A DNA stretch of 64,000 bases from positions 4,451,324 through 4,515,323 of the forward strand of contig NZ_JAHCDI010000004.1 of assembly GCF_019697375.1 (NCBI RefSeq). The letters are read 5' to 3'. Positions 20,121 through 28,085 of the stretch are shown piece by piece. How positions within the stretch are numbered: position 1 is the first letter of the stretch; every line of letters begins with the position of its first letter. The position numbers and the translations under genes are program-made. Source of the DNA: Micromonospora tarapacensis (GTDB lineage Bacteria; Actinomycetota; Actinomycetes; Mycobacteriales; Micromonosporaceae). The notes below the pieces were generated by a model. It saw only the letters and a program-made list of their open reading frames with translations, searched no databases and was not told the DNA's origin.

Positions 20121-21551
20121 ATGTTCGAATACGCACCCGCACCCGAGTCGCGCTCGGTGGTGGACCTCAAGCCCTCGTACGGGCTCTTCGTCGACGGGGA
20201 GTTCGTCGACCCGGCCGACGGCGGCAGCTTCAAGTCGATCAACCCGGCCTCCGAGGAGGTCCTGGCCGAGATCGCCGAGGGCGGCCCGCAGGACGTCGAC
20301 CGGGCCGTCCGGGCCGCGCGTAAGGCGTACGACAAGGTCTGGGGTCCGATGCCGGGCCGGGACCGGGCCAAGTACCTGTTCCGGATCGCCCGGATCATCC
20401 AGGAACGCTCGCGCGAGCTGGCCGTGCTGGAGTCGCTGGACAACGGCAAACCGATCCGGGAGTCCCGCGACGTCGACCTGCCGCTGGTCGCCGCGCACTT
20501 CTTCTACTACGCCGGCTGGGCGGACAAGCTGCCGCACGCCGGCTTCGGCGCGAACCCGCGGCCGTTGGGCGTGGCCGCGCAGGTCATCCCGTGGAACTTC
20601 CCGCTGCTGATGCTGGCCTGGAAGATCGCCCCGGCCCTGGCGGCCGGCAACACGGTGGTGTTGAAGCCGGCCGAGACGACCCCGCTGACCGCGCTGCTCT
20701 TCGCCGAGATCTGCCAGCAGGCCGAGCTGCCGGCCGGTGTCGTCAACATCGTCACCGGCGCGGGCGAGACCGGCCGGGCGCTGGTCGAGCACGACGGCGT
20801 CGACAAGGTCGCCTTCACCGGCTCCACCGACGTCGGCCGGGCCATCGCCCGCGCGGTGGCCGGCAGCCGCAAGAGGCTCACCCTGGAGCTGGGCGGCAAG
20901 GCCGCCAACATCGTCTTCGACGACGCCCCGGTCGACCAGGCGATCGAGGGCATCGTCAACGGCATCTTCTTCAACCAGGGGCACGTCTGCTGCGCCGGTT
21001 CCCGGCTGCTGGTCCAGGAGTCCGTCGCCGATCAGGTGCTCGAATCACTCAAGCGCCGGATGGCCCAGCTGCGGCTCGGCGACCCGCTGGACAAGAACAC
21101 CGACATCGGGGCGATCAACTCGGCCGCCCAGCTCGCCCGGATCCGGGAGCTGTCCGACGCCGGGGCCGCCGAGGGGGCGGAGCGCTGGTCGCCGCCGTGC
21201 GAGCTGCCCGAGCAGGGCTTCTGGTTCGCGCCGACCATCTTCACCGGCGTCACCCAGGCACACCGGATCGCCCGCGAGGAGATCTTCGGACCGGTGCTGT
21301 CCGTGCTGACCTTCCGCACCCCGGCCGAGGCCGTGGAGAAGGCAAACAACACGCCGTACGGGCTGTCCGCCGGGATCTGGACCGACAAGGGTTCCCGGAT
21401 CCTGTGGATGGCCGACCGGCTGCGCGCCGGGGTGGTCTGGGCCAACACGTTCAACAAGTTCGACCCCACCTCGCCGTTCGGCGGCTACAAGGAGTCGGGC
21501 TACGGTCGCGAGGGCGGCCGGCACGGGCTGGAGGGGTACCTCAATGTCTGA
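20121..21551 (+). CDS. Aldehyde dehydrogenase, probably coupled to deoC
   Basis: 476 aa from ATG 20121, five bases after the deoC stop. NAD(P)-dependent aldehyde dehydrogenase superfamily: IPWNFPLLMLAWKIAPALAA, FTGSTDVGRAIA (cofactor fold), LELGGKAANIVF with the general-base Glu, and the catalytic Cys290 in FFNQGHVCCAGSR, where the usual GQ is GH. The C-terminal EEIFGPVLSV and SPFGGYKESGYGREGG complete the fold. Acetaldehyde is the likely substrate from the operon position; not shown by sequence alone. Its last eight bases overlap the next gene, implying translational coupling. Confidence 0.9.
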   Translation: MFEYAPAPESRSVVDLKPSYGLFVDGEFVDPADGGSFKSINPASEEVLAEIAEGGPQDVDRAVRAARKAYDKVWGPMPGRDRAKYLFRIARIIQERSRELAVLESLDNGKPIRESRDVDLPLVAAHFFYYAGWADKLPHAGFGANPRPLGVAAQVIPWNFPLLMLAWKIAPALAAGNTVVLKPAETTPLTALLFAEICQQAELPAGVVNIVTGAGETGRALVEHDGVDKVAFTGSTDVGRAIARAVAGSRKRLTLELGGKAANIVFDDAPVDQAIEGIVNGIFFNQGHVCCAGSRLLVQESVADQVLESLKRRMAQLRLGDPLDKNTDIGAINSAAQLARIRELSDAGAAEGAERWSPPCELPEQGFWFAPTIFTGVTQAHRIAREEIFGPVLSVLTFRTPAEAVEKANNTPYGLSAGIWTDKGSRILWMADRLRAGVVWANTFNKFDPTSPFGGYKESGYGREGGRHGLEGYLNV

Positions 21552-22368
21552 GCGGGTCGCGGTACGCAAGACGTACAAGCTCTTCATCGGCGGGAAGTTC
21601 CCGCGCAGCGAGTCGGGACGGTCGTATCTCGTGCAGGACTCCAACGTGTCGCTGGCCTCCCGCAAGGACGCGCGGGACGCCGTGGTGGCCGCCCGCGCGG
21701 CCGTCAAGGGCTGGGCCGGCGCGACCGCGTACAACCGGGGTCAGATCCTCTACCGGGTCGCCGAGATGCTGGAGGGCCGCCGCGAGCAGTTCGTCGCCCT
21801 CGGCGTGTCGGGCGACGAGGTGGACGCCGCGACCGACCGCTGGGTCTGGTACGCGGGCTGGTCCGACAAGTTGCCGCAGGTGTACGGCGGCGCGAACCCG
21901 GTGGCCGGGCCGTACTTCAACCTGTCGGCGCCCGAGCCCACCGGCGTGGTGGCCGTGGTGGCCCCCGAGGCACCGGCCCTGCTCGGCCTGGTCAGCGTGA
22001 TCGCCCCGGCGATCGTCACCGGCAACACGGTCGTGGTGGCCGCCTCGCCGGCAGCACCGCTGGCCGCCGTGACCCTGGCCGAGGTGTTGGCCACCTCCGA
22101 CCTGCCGGGCGGTGTGGTCAACATCCTCACCGGCCGCTGGTCGGAGACGGTGCCGACACTCGCCGCGCACATGGACGTCAACGCCATCGACCTGACCGGG
22201 GTGACCGATCCGGAGTTCGCGACCGAGCTGGAGGTCAAGGCCGCGGAGAACCTCAAGCGGGTGCTCCGGCCGGTGCCGGCGGCCCACGACTGGTCGGCGG
22301 ATCCGGGGCTTGGCCGGATGACTGCGCTGCTGGAGACGAAGACCGTGTGGCATCCCAAGGGGATGTGA
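21544..22368 (+). CDS. Short aldehyde dehydrogenase paralogue lacking the catalytic domain
   Basis: 274 aa from ATG 21544, overlapping the upstream ALDH by eight bases. It starts like an ALDH (KTYKLFIGGKFPRSESGRSY) and keeps the N-terminal cofactor-binding half: VWYAGWSDKLPQVYGGANPV, PTGVVAVVAPEAPALLGLVSVIAPAI, GGVVNILTGRWSE. It stops about where the catalytic Cys segment should begin, so it has no nucleophile and no general-base motif. The frame is clean and codon bias normal, so this is probably a maintained partner protein, not a decayed gene. A structural or regulatory subunit of the preceding enzyme is inferred. Confidence 0.8.
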   Translation: MSERVAVRKTYKLFIGGKFPRSESGRSYLVQDSNVSLASRKDARDAVVAARAAVKGWAGATAYNRGQILYRVAEMLEGRREQFVALGVSGDEVDAATDRWVWYAGWSDKLPQVYGGANPVAGPYFNLSAPEPTGVVAVVAPEAPALLGLVSVIAPAIVTGNTVVVAASPAAPLAAVTLAEVLATSDLPGGVVNILTGRWSETVPTLAAHMDVNAIDLTGVTDPEFATELEVKAAENLKRVLRPVPAAHDWSADPGLGRMTALLETKTVWHPKGM

Positions 22369-22471
22369 TTCCGGCCTGTGCTGGCGGGTTCGGTCTGTCG
22401 TCTTCCCCCTCGACCCCTCCCCCTTCCGCCCCCTGTTGCTTGTCGCCCTGGGTGCTCGATCAAGATCCGGA

Positions 22472-22574
22472 CAACTTCCCGGAAACTGCTGGGTCGAGTG
22501 GGTGACGAAGCAGCACTATCCCCGAAGTTGCTGCGGCGTGGGTGGGTGGGATGGGTGGGTGGGATGGGTGGGTC
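22472..22574. repeat. Intergenic inverted repeat plus GGGTGGG tract, copy 2
   Basis: Imperfect 20-base arms at 22472-22491 and 22511-22530 (16 of 20 paired) are followed by a GGGTGGGTGGGATGGGT tract at 22536-22573. Architecture matches 2893-3003. The tract lies directly upstream of the blaI promoter and has enough G-runs for a quadruplex. Confidence 0.55.
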
Positions 22575-22576
22575 TA

Positions 22577-22590
22577 CTACGGGGGTAGGA
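22577..22590 (+). promoter_or_regulatory. blaI -10 box and overlapping dyad
   Basis: TAGGAT at 22585-22590 ends seven bases before the GTG start of blaI, consistent with a leaderless mRNA. It overlaps CTAC-ggggg-TAG, a TAC-N4-GTA dyad like those bound by BlaI/MecI repressors, so autorepression is plausible. Confidence 0.4.
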
Positions 22591-22597
22591 TTGCGGG

Positions 22598-23116
22598 GTG
22601 ACTCGGCTGGGGGATCTTGAGCGTGCGGTGATGGACGTGCTGTGGGACACGGTTCCCGCCACGTCGGACGGCGTCACGGTGCGCGAGGTGGCCGACACCC
22701 TGGACGGGCGGGAGCTGGCCTACACCACCGTGATGACGGTGCTGGACCGGCTCGCGGGCAAGGGCATGGTGCAGCGCGAGCGGGAGGGTCGGGCGTGGCG
22801 GTACCGCGCCGCGGCCAGCCGTGAGGCGTACATCGCCCAGCTCATGCTCGACGCGCTCGACCTGGGCGGTAGCCGGGACGCGGCGCTGGTCCGGTTCGCC
22901 CGCTCGGTCACCGGCACCGAGGCGGACGTGCTGCGCGCCGCGCTCGCGGCGCAGGCCGGGCCGCCAGTCGATTCGACCGGGCCCGCCCGAACGGCGGGCG
23001 ACGTGCCAGGCGACGCCGGGGACGGCCCGGGTCGCGGGCTGATCGACCGGGTCGAGGCGCCACAGGCCGACCGGGCGTCGCACTCCGGCCTGGCCGACGA
23101 GGCCGCGGAGCGGTAG
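22598..23116 (+). CDS. blaI: BlaI/MecI/CopY-family transcriptional repressor
   Basis: 172 aa from GTG 22598. Winged-helix N-terminus LGDLERAVMDVLWD, then VREVADTLDGRELAYTTVMTVLDRLAGKGMVQREREGRAWRYRA is the characteristic DNA-binding domain; the dimerisation helices follow (YIAQLMLDAL, DAALVRFARSV). The tail after residue ~120 is long, Pro/Gly/Asp-rich and likely disordered. A membrane M56 peptidase is encoded ten bases after the stop, the usual BlaR1/MecR1-type partner that would inactivate this repressor. The pair sits upstream of cydABDC, which it may control. Confidence 0.88.
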   Translation: MTRLGDLERAVMDVLWDTVPATSDGVTVREVADTLDGRELAYTTVMTVLDRLAGKGMVQREREGRAWRYRAAASREAYIAQLMLDALDLGGSRDAALVRFARSVTGTEADVLRAALAAQAGPPVDSTGPARTAGDVPGDAGDGPGRGLIDRVEAPQADRASHSGLADEAAER

Positions 23117-23126
23117 GGGCGACGCC

Positions 23127-24032
23127 ATGGCGCACACCCTGCACTTCGCCGCCTCGATGCTGGCGTGCTGGCTGATCGCGCAGGTGCTGGCCCGCTCCAC
23201 CTGGACGTGGCGCAGCCCCCGGGTGGCGATCGTCTGCTGGCAGGCGGTCGGCCTGGGGGTGGGCCTCTCCGCGATGGGCCTGCCGATCGCGCTGGGGCTC
23301 GCGCCGTACCACCGGGGCACCGGCAGCGCCCTGCTCGCGCTCGCCGACGACCTGCGACACGGCGCCCTGCCCGCCGGCCTCGGCGCCGTGCACCTGGGGC
23401 TGGTCGGCGTCGGTCTCGGCATCGGTGCGGTGCTGCTGACCACGACGGTACGCAGCACCCACGGCGCGGTCCGCGCCCAGCGCCGCCATCGGGACCTGCT
23501 CACGCTGGTGGCCCGGCAGGATCCCACCCTGCCCGGGGCGCTGGTGCTCGACCACCCGAGCGCGGCCGCCTACTGCCTGCCGGGGGTGCGGCCCCGGGTG
23601 GTGGTCAGCGTCGGCACGCTCAGCCTGCTCGACCGGGCCGAGTTGGAGGCGGTGCTCAGCCACGAGCGGGCACACGCCCAGGAACGGCACGACCTGGTGC
23701 TGCTGCCGTTCACCGCGCTGTGCCGGGCACTGCCCTGGTTCCGTTGGGTCCGCGAGGCACATGAGCGGGTTTCCCTGCTGGTCGAGATGCGCGCCGACGA
23801 CAAGGCCCGCGAGCTGCACGCCGAGGCCCCGCTGGCCGGTGCGCTGCGCCGGTTCGCCGCCGCCGGCAACCGGATCACCCCGGCCGGCACGCTCGGCCTG
23901 GGCGACCGGGACCTGGACGTACGGGTGCAGCGACTGCTGGTCGCCGGACGCCCGCCCCGGCTGCTCGGTGCCGTCGCGCTCGCGGTGACCACCACCGCCG
24001 CCGCCCTTCCCGTCTCCCTGTTCCTCAGCTGA
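23127..24032 (+). CDS. M56-family membrane metallopeptidase (BlaR1-like, no sensor domain)
   Basis: 301 aa from ATG 23127. Three predicted membrane helices in the first ~115 residues, then the zinc protease site LSHERAHAQERHD (HExxH, His179-Glu180-His183) and the downstream acidic EMRADDKAREL that supplies the third ligand. A last membrane helix (LLGAVALAVTTTAAALPVSLFL) ends the protein. There is no extracellular penicillin-binding sensor domain, unlike staphylococcal BlaR1, so the signal is unknown. Co-transcribed with blaI; expected to cleave the repressor. Confidence 0.88.
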   Translation: MAHTLHFAASMLACWLIAQVLARSTWTWRSPRVAIVCWQAVGLGVGLSAMGLPIALGLAPYHRGTGSALLALADDLRHGALPAGLGAVHLGLVGVGLGIGAVLLTTTVRSTHGAVRAQRRHRDLLTLVARQDPTLPGALVLDHPSAAAYCLPGVRPRVVVSVGTLSLLDRAELEAVLSHERAHAQERHDLVLLPFTALCRALPWFRWVREAHERVSLLVEMRADDKARELHAEAPLAGALRRFAAAGNRITPAGTLGLGDRDLDVRVQRLLVAGRPPRLLGAVALAVTTTAAALPVSLFLS

Positions 24033-24080
24033 CCACCCTGAACTGACCCTGATCATGCCGGCGTCATCCTCGTGGACCCC

Positions 24081-24114
24081 GATAGGTAGGCACTCTACGT
24101 GTAGGCTCCCTATC
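24081..24114. promoter_or_regulatory. Candidate operator upstream of cydA
   Basis: Within the 113-bp spacer, GATAGGTAGG and GCTCCCTATC form an imperfect inverted repeat (8 of 10 paired) enclosing CTAC-gt-GTAG. TAC/GTA half-sites also occur at the blaI promoter, so BlaI is a candidate binder. No Rex-type TTGTGA palindrome is seen. TAGGCT (24102-24107) could be a -10 box. Confidence 0.35.
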
Positions 24115-24145
24115 TGCATCGACCCCCGTCCCAGGAGAGTCGGCC

Positions 24146-25402
24146 ATGGACACCCTGCTCCTCGCCCGCCTGCAGTTCGCCGCCACCGCCTCGGTCCACT
24201 TCCTCTTCGTGGCCGTCACCCTCGGCCTGGTCACCCTGCTCGTCGGGCTGCAGACCGCCTGGGTGATCACCGGAAATCCCCGCTGGGAGCGGCTGACCCG
24301 GTTCTGGGGCCAGCTTTACGTGATCAACTACGTGCTCGGCATCGCCACCGGGCTAGTGATGGAGTTCCAGTTCGGGCTGAACTGGAGCGGGCTGTCGCGC
24401 TACGTCGGCAACGTCTTCGGCGCCCCGCTGGCGATCGAGACGCTGGTCGCCTTCTTCCTGGAGTCGACATTCCTCGGCATGTGGATCTTCGGGTGGCACC
24501 GGCTGCGCCGCGGCGTACACCTCGCGCTGCTCTACGGCGTCGCCCTCACCGCGTACGGGTCGGCGTTCTGGATCATGGTGGCCAACGCCTGGTTGCAGAA
24601 CCCGGTCGGCTACCAGGTACGCGACGGCGTCGCCCACCTGACCGACTTCTCCGCGCTGCTGACCAACCCGGCCCTGTCGATGGCGCTCGGGCACGTGGTG
24701 TCGGCATCGCTGCTCACCGGCGGCCTGCTGATGGCCGCGATCAGCGCCTGGCACCTCAACCGACGCACCACCGACCACGCGCTCTTCCGTACCTCGCTGC
24801 GGATCGGGCTGGTCACCGCCGCGCTGGCGATCACCCTCGTGCAGGGGTTCGGCTTCGCCCAGTTCGGCCCGGTGGGCGCCGTGCAGCCAACCAAGTTCGG
24901 CGGCAACCCGGAGGAGGCCGACGCCCTGGTCGCCGACTGGACGGCACGGTTCGGCCCCGGCGACTACCTGCCACCGGCGCTGTCCGACGTCGGGCTCGGC
25001 TTCATGATCCTCATCGGCTTCGGTCTCGGCCTGCTCTGGCTGCTGGTCCCGCTGCTCTGGCGGGACTGGATCATCCGGCTCCGGTTCCCGCTCTGGCTGG
25101 TCATGCTCGCCCTGCCGCTGCCGTTCGTGGCGCTGATCCTCGGCTGGATCGCCCGCGAGGTGGGTCGTCACCCCTGGGTGGCCTACGGGCTGCTGCCGGT
25201 GGAGCAGGCGGTCTCGCCGATCAGCCCCTGGATGATGGCGACCTCGCTGGCCGGCTTCACCCTGCTGCTCGGGGCGCTCGCCGTCACCAACTGGGTGCTG
25301 CTGGCCCGGCACGCCGCCCGGGGCGCCGCCGATCCCGCCCTCGGCCGGCCACCGGCACAGCCGCCGGCCGAGGAACCCCACCCCGAGCCCACCTTCGCCT
25401 GA
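24146..25402 (+). CDS. cydA: Cytochrome bd quinol oxidase subunit I
   Basis: 418 aa from ATG 24146, preceded by AGGAGAG. Heme-bearing subunit of the bd oxidase, an integral membrane quinol:O2 oxidoreductase. LQFAATASVHFLFVAVTLGL places the b595 ligand His at residue 18. QLYVINYVLGIATGLVMEFQFGLNW, the helix FFLESTFLGMWIFGWHRL, and the second heme ligand region MALGHVVSASLLTGG are diagnostic. The Q-loop is short, as usual outside proteobacteria. First gene of cydABDC; used at low oxygen or when the cytochrome bcc-aa3 branch is impaired. Confidence 0.95.
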   Translation: MDTLLLARLQFAATASVHFLFVAVTLGLVTLLVGLQTAWVITGNPRWERLTRFWGQLYVINYVLGIATGLVMEFQFGLNWSGLSRYVGNVFGAPLAIETLVAFFLESTFLGMWIFGWHRLRRGVHLALLYGVALTAYGSAFWIMVANAWLQNPVGYQVRDGVAHLTDFSALLTNPALSMALGHVVSASLLTGGLLMAAISAWHLNRRTTDHALFRTSLRIGLVTAALAITLVQGFGFAQFGPVGAVQPTKFGGNPEEADALVADWTARFGPGDYLPPALSDVGLGFMILIGFGLGLLWLLVPLLWRDWIIRLRFPLWLVMLALPLPFVALILGWIAREVGRHPWVAYGLLPVEQAVSPISPWMMATSLAGFTLLLGALAVTNWVLLARHAARGAADPALGRPPAQPPAEEPHPEPTFA

Positions 25403-25411
25403 GGAGCCCCG

Positions 25412-26419
25412 ATGGAACTCGCCTGGTACGCCCTGCTCGGCCTCTTCTTCGCCGGCTACCTGGTGCTCGGCGGCTACGACTACGGCGTGGGCCTGCTGCT
25501 CGCCCGTGGCGCCGACGCGCCGCGCCGACGCGCCGCCCTGAACGCGGTCGGGCCGTTCTTCCTCGGCAACGAGGTCTGGCTGGTGGCCGCCGTCGGGATC
25601 CTGTTCGGCGCGTTCCCGGTGCTGGAGGGCGAGTTGCTCGCCGGCAGCTACCCGGCCGTGGCCACCGCACTGACCGGGGTGATCCTGGTGACCGCCGGGG
25701 TGCAGCTGCGCAGCCGCCCCGGCGGTGGACGGGCCCGGGCCGGCTGGGATCGGGTGATCGTGGTCGGCAGCCTGCTCGCCGCGCTCGGCTGGGGTGTCGT
25801 GCTCGCCGGGCTGCTCCAGGGCGTACCGCTGCGCGCGGACGGGCACGTCGCCGGGGTGACGCACCTGTTCACCCCGTTCGCCGCCGCCACCGGGCTGGCC
25901 CTGGTCGCGCTGGTCGCCGCGCACGGTGCGACCTTCCTCACGCTGCGGCTACCGGCCGCCGAGGGCGACCGGCTCCGCCCGCTGGCCGGCCGGCTGCTCG
26001 GCACCGCGCTCGTCGCGGTCACCGCGGCCACCGTCTTGGGCCTGCTCTCCGACCGGGTACGCGCCGCCGCGCAGCGCCCCCTGGCCGGCGTACTCCTGGT
26101 GATCCTGCTGGTCGGGGCCCTGCTCGCGGCACGGACGGCGCTGCTGCGGCGGCGCACCGGGGTGGCCTTCACCGCCACCGCCGCGGCGCTGGCACTGCCG
26201 GTGCTGCTGGTCGGGACGACCCTCTGGCCCTACGTGCTGGTGTCGACTGTCGAGCCAGGGGCGTCACTGACGGTGACCGACGCGGCGGCCAGCGCACCGA
26301 CCCTGCGTCTGCTGGGCTGGCTGGCGGTGCCGCTCCTGCCGGCCCTACTAGGCTTCCAGGCGATGTGCTGGTGGATTTTCCGGGGACGGACCGACGGCAG
26401 GGCACCGGTGTACTGGTGA
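25412..26419 (+). CDS. cydB: Cytochrome bd quinol oxidase subunit II
   Basis: 335 aa from ATG 25412, nine bases after the cydA stop, with GAGGAG upstream. Polytopic membrane protein with the family start LAWYALLGLFFAGYLVLGGYDYGVGLLL, then GNEVWLVAAVGILFGAFPVLE and the C-terminal FQAMCWWIFRGR. It packs against CydA and carries no heme of its own. Its stop overlaps the cydD start (GTGA at 26416-26419). Confidence 0.95.
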   Translation: MELAWYALLGLFFAGYLVLGGYDYGVGLLLARGADAPRRRAALNAVGPFFLGNEVWLVAAVGILFGAFPVLEGELLAGSYPAVATALTGVILVTAGVQLRSRPGGGRARAGWDRVIVVGSLLAALGWGVVLAGLLQGVPLRADGHVAGVTHLFTPFAAATGLALVALVAAHGATFLTLRLPAAEGDRLRPLAGRLLGTALVAVTAATVLGLLSDRVRAAAQRPLAGVLLVILLVGALLAARTALLRRRTGVAFTATAAALALPVLLVGTTLWPYVLVSTVEPGASLTVTDAAASAPTLRLLGWLAVPLLPALLGFQAMCWWIFRGRTDGRAPVYW

Positions 26420-28085
26420 ACCGCCGCCCCTTCGACCCGCGGCTGCTGCGTCGGGTCCCTGCGGCCCGACGCGACCTCGCCCTGCTCGCGCTGCTCGGTG
26501 TGCTCGCCGCCGGCCTGGTCGTGGCGCAGGCCACCGCCCTGGCCGTGCTGCTGGCCACGGCGTTCACCGGCGGCCTCGACCGGGCCGCGCTGGCCGGTTT
26601 CGTGGCCGCCGTCGCCGCCCGCGCGCTGGTGGTCTGGGCGCAGGGCGCGGTGTCGGCGCGGGTGGCCGCCACGGTCAAGGCGGCCATGCGGGCCGAGTTG
26701 CTCGGCGCGGTGGCCCGGCAGGGACCCGGTTGGGTCGCCGGACAGCGGGCCGGGCAGTTGGCCACTCTCGCCGGTCGCGGGCTGGACGCCCTGGACGCCT
26801 ACTTCACCGGATATCTGCCGCAGCTCGTGCTGAGCGTCACCGTGCCGGTCGCGGTGCTGGGTCGGGTCTTCCTCGCCGACTGGAGTTCGGCGGTGATCAT
26901 CGCGCTGACCCTGCCGCTCATCCCGATCTTCGGGGCGCTGCTCGGCTGGCAGGCCCAGGCCGCCACCGAGCGACAGTGGCGGCGGCTGAGCCTGCTCGGC
27001 GGGCACTTCCTGGACATGGTGGCCGGGCTGCCCACGCTGCGCGCGTTCGGCCGGGCCCGGGCGCAGACCGACACGGTCCGCCGGATGGCCGACGGTCACC
27101 GGATCGCCACCATGAAGACGCTGCGCATCGCCTTTCTCTCCGCGCTGGTGCTGGAACTGGTCGCCACCCTGTCGGTGGCGCTGGTCGCCGTCCCGGTCGG
27201 CATCCGACTGCTCGGCGGCGGGCTGGCCCTACAGACCGCGCTGCTGGTGCTGTTGCTCACCCCGGAGGCGTACCTGCCGCTGCGGGCGGCCGGCAGCCGG
27301 TTCCACGCCAGCATGGAGGGGCTCACCGCGCTGGACGAGGCGTTGACCCTCGCCGACTCCGCGCCGGCACCGACGGCTCCGGCGGGAACGGCGCCGGACG
27401 GCCGGGGCGAAATCAGGTTCGAGTCGGTGACCGTCGCCTACCAGCGCACCACGGCGCTGCGGGACGTGACGCTGACCGTCCGGCCCGGCGAACGGATCGC
27501 GATCATCGGACCGAGCGGTGCCGGCAAGAGCACCCTGCTGGGCCTGCTGCTCGGCTTCGTGACGCCGACCGCCGGGCGGGTCACCGTCGGCGGGCTCGAC
27601 CTGGCCGGTGCCGACCTCGACGGCTGGCGCCGGCAGGTGGCCTGGGTACCGCAGCGGGCCCACCTGTTCGCCGCGTCACTGGCCGACAACATCCGGCTCG
27701 GCACCCTGACGCCGCGCCGGCCACGGTCGCCGCCGCCGTCCGCGCCGCCGCCCTCGGCGACGTGGTCGCCGCGCTGCCCGACGGGCTGGACACCGTCCTC
27801 GGCGAACGCGGGCACGGCCTGTCCAGCGGGCAGCGGCAGCGGGTGGCACTGGCTCGGGCGTTCCTGCGGGACTCCCCTGTGGTCCTGCTCGACGAACCGA
27901 CCGCCCGGCTCGACGCCGCCGCCGAGGCGGCGGTGCTGTCGGCCACCCGGAGGCTGGTCGCCGGCCGCACCGCGCTGCTGGTCGCCCACCGGCCCGCGTT
28001 GCTGACCGACGTCGACCGCATCCTGCGGGTCTCCGACGGCCGGGTCACCGAGCTGACACCGGCACCGGCGGGGGAACTCCGATGA
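26416..28085 (+). CDS. cydD: ABC exporter subunit CydD, frame broken by an apparent one-base deletion near 27704
   Basis: GTG 26416 overlaps the cydB stop. About 556 aa after correction: six-helix exporter domain, then a nucleotide-binding domain with Walker A IGPSGAGKSTLLGLL in the first frame, and signature LSSGQRQRVALARAF, Walker B VVLLDEPTARLD and the His switch (LLVAHRP) in a second frame. Frame is lost after NIRLGT; one extra C in the CCC run at 27703-27705 gives PDAAPATVAAAVRAAALGDVV and restores the protein to the stop at 28085. CydDC is needed for assembly of cytochrome bd; its cargo has been described as thiols or heme. As the operon is otherwise intact, a sequencing loss is the likely cause. 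Confidence 0.88.
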
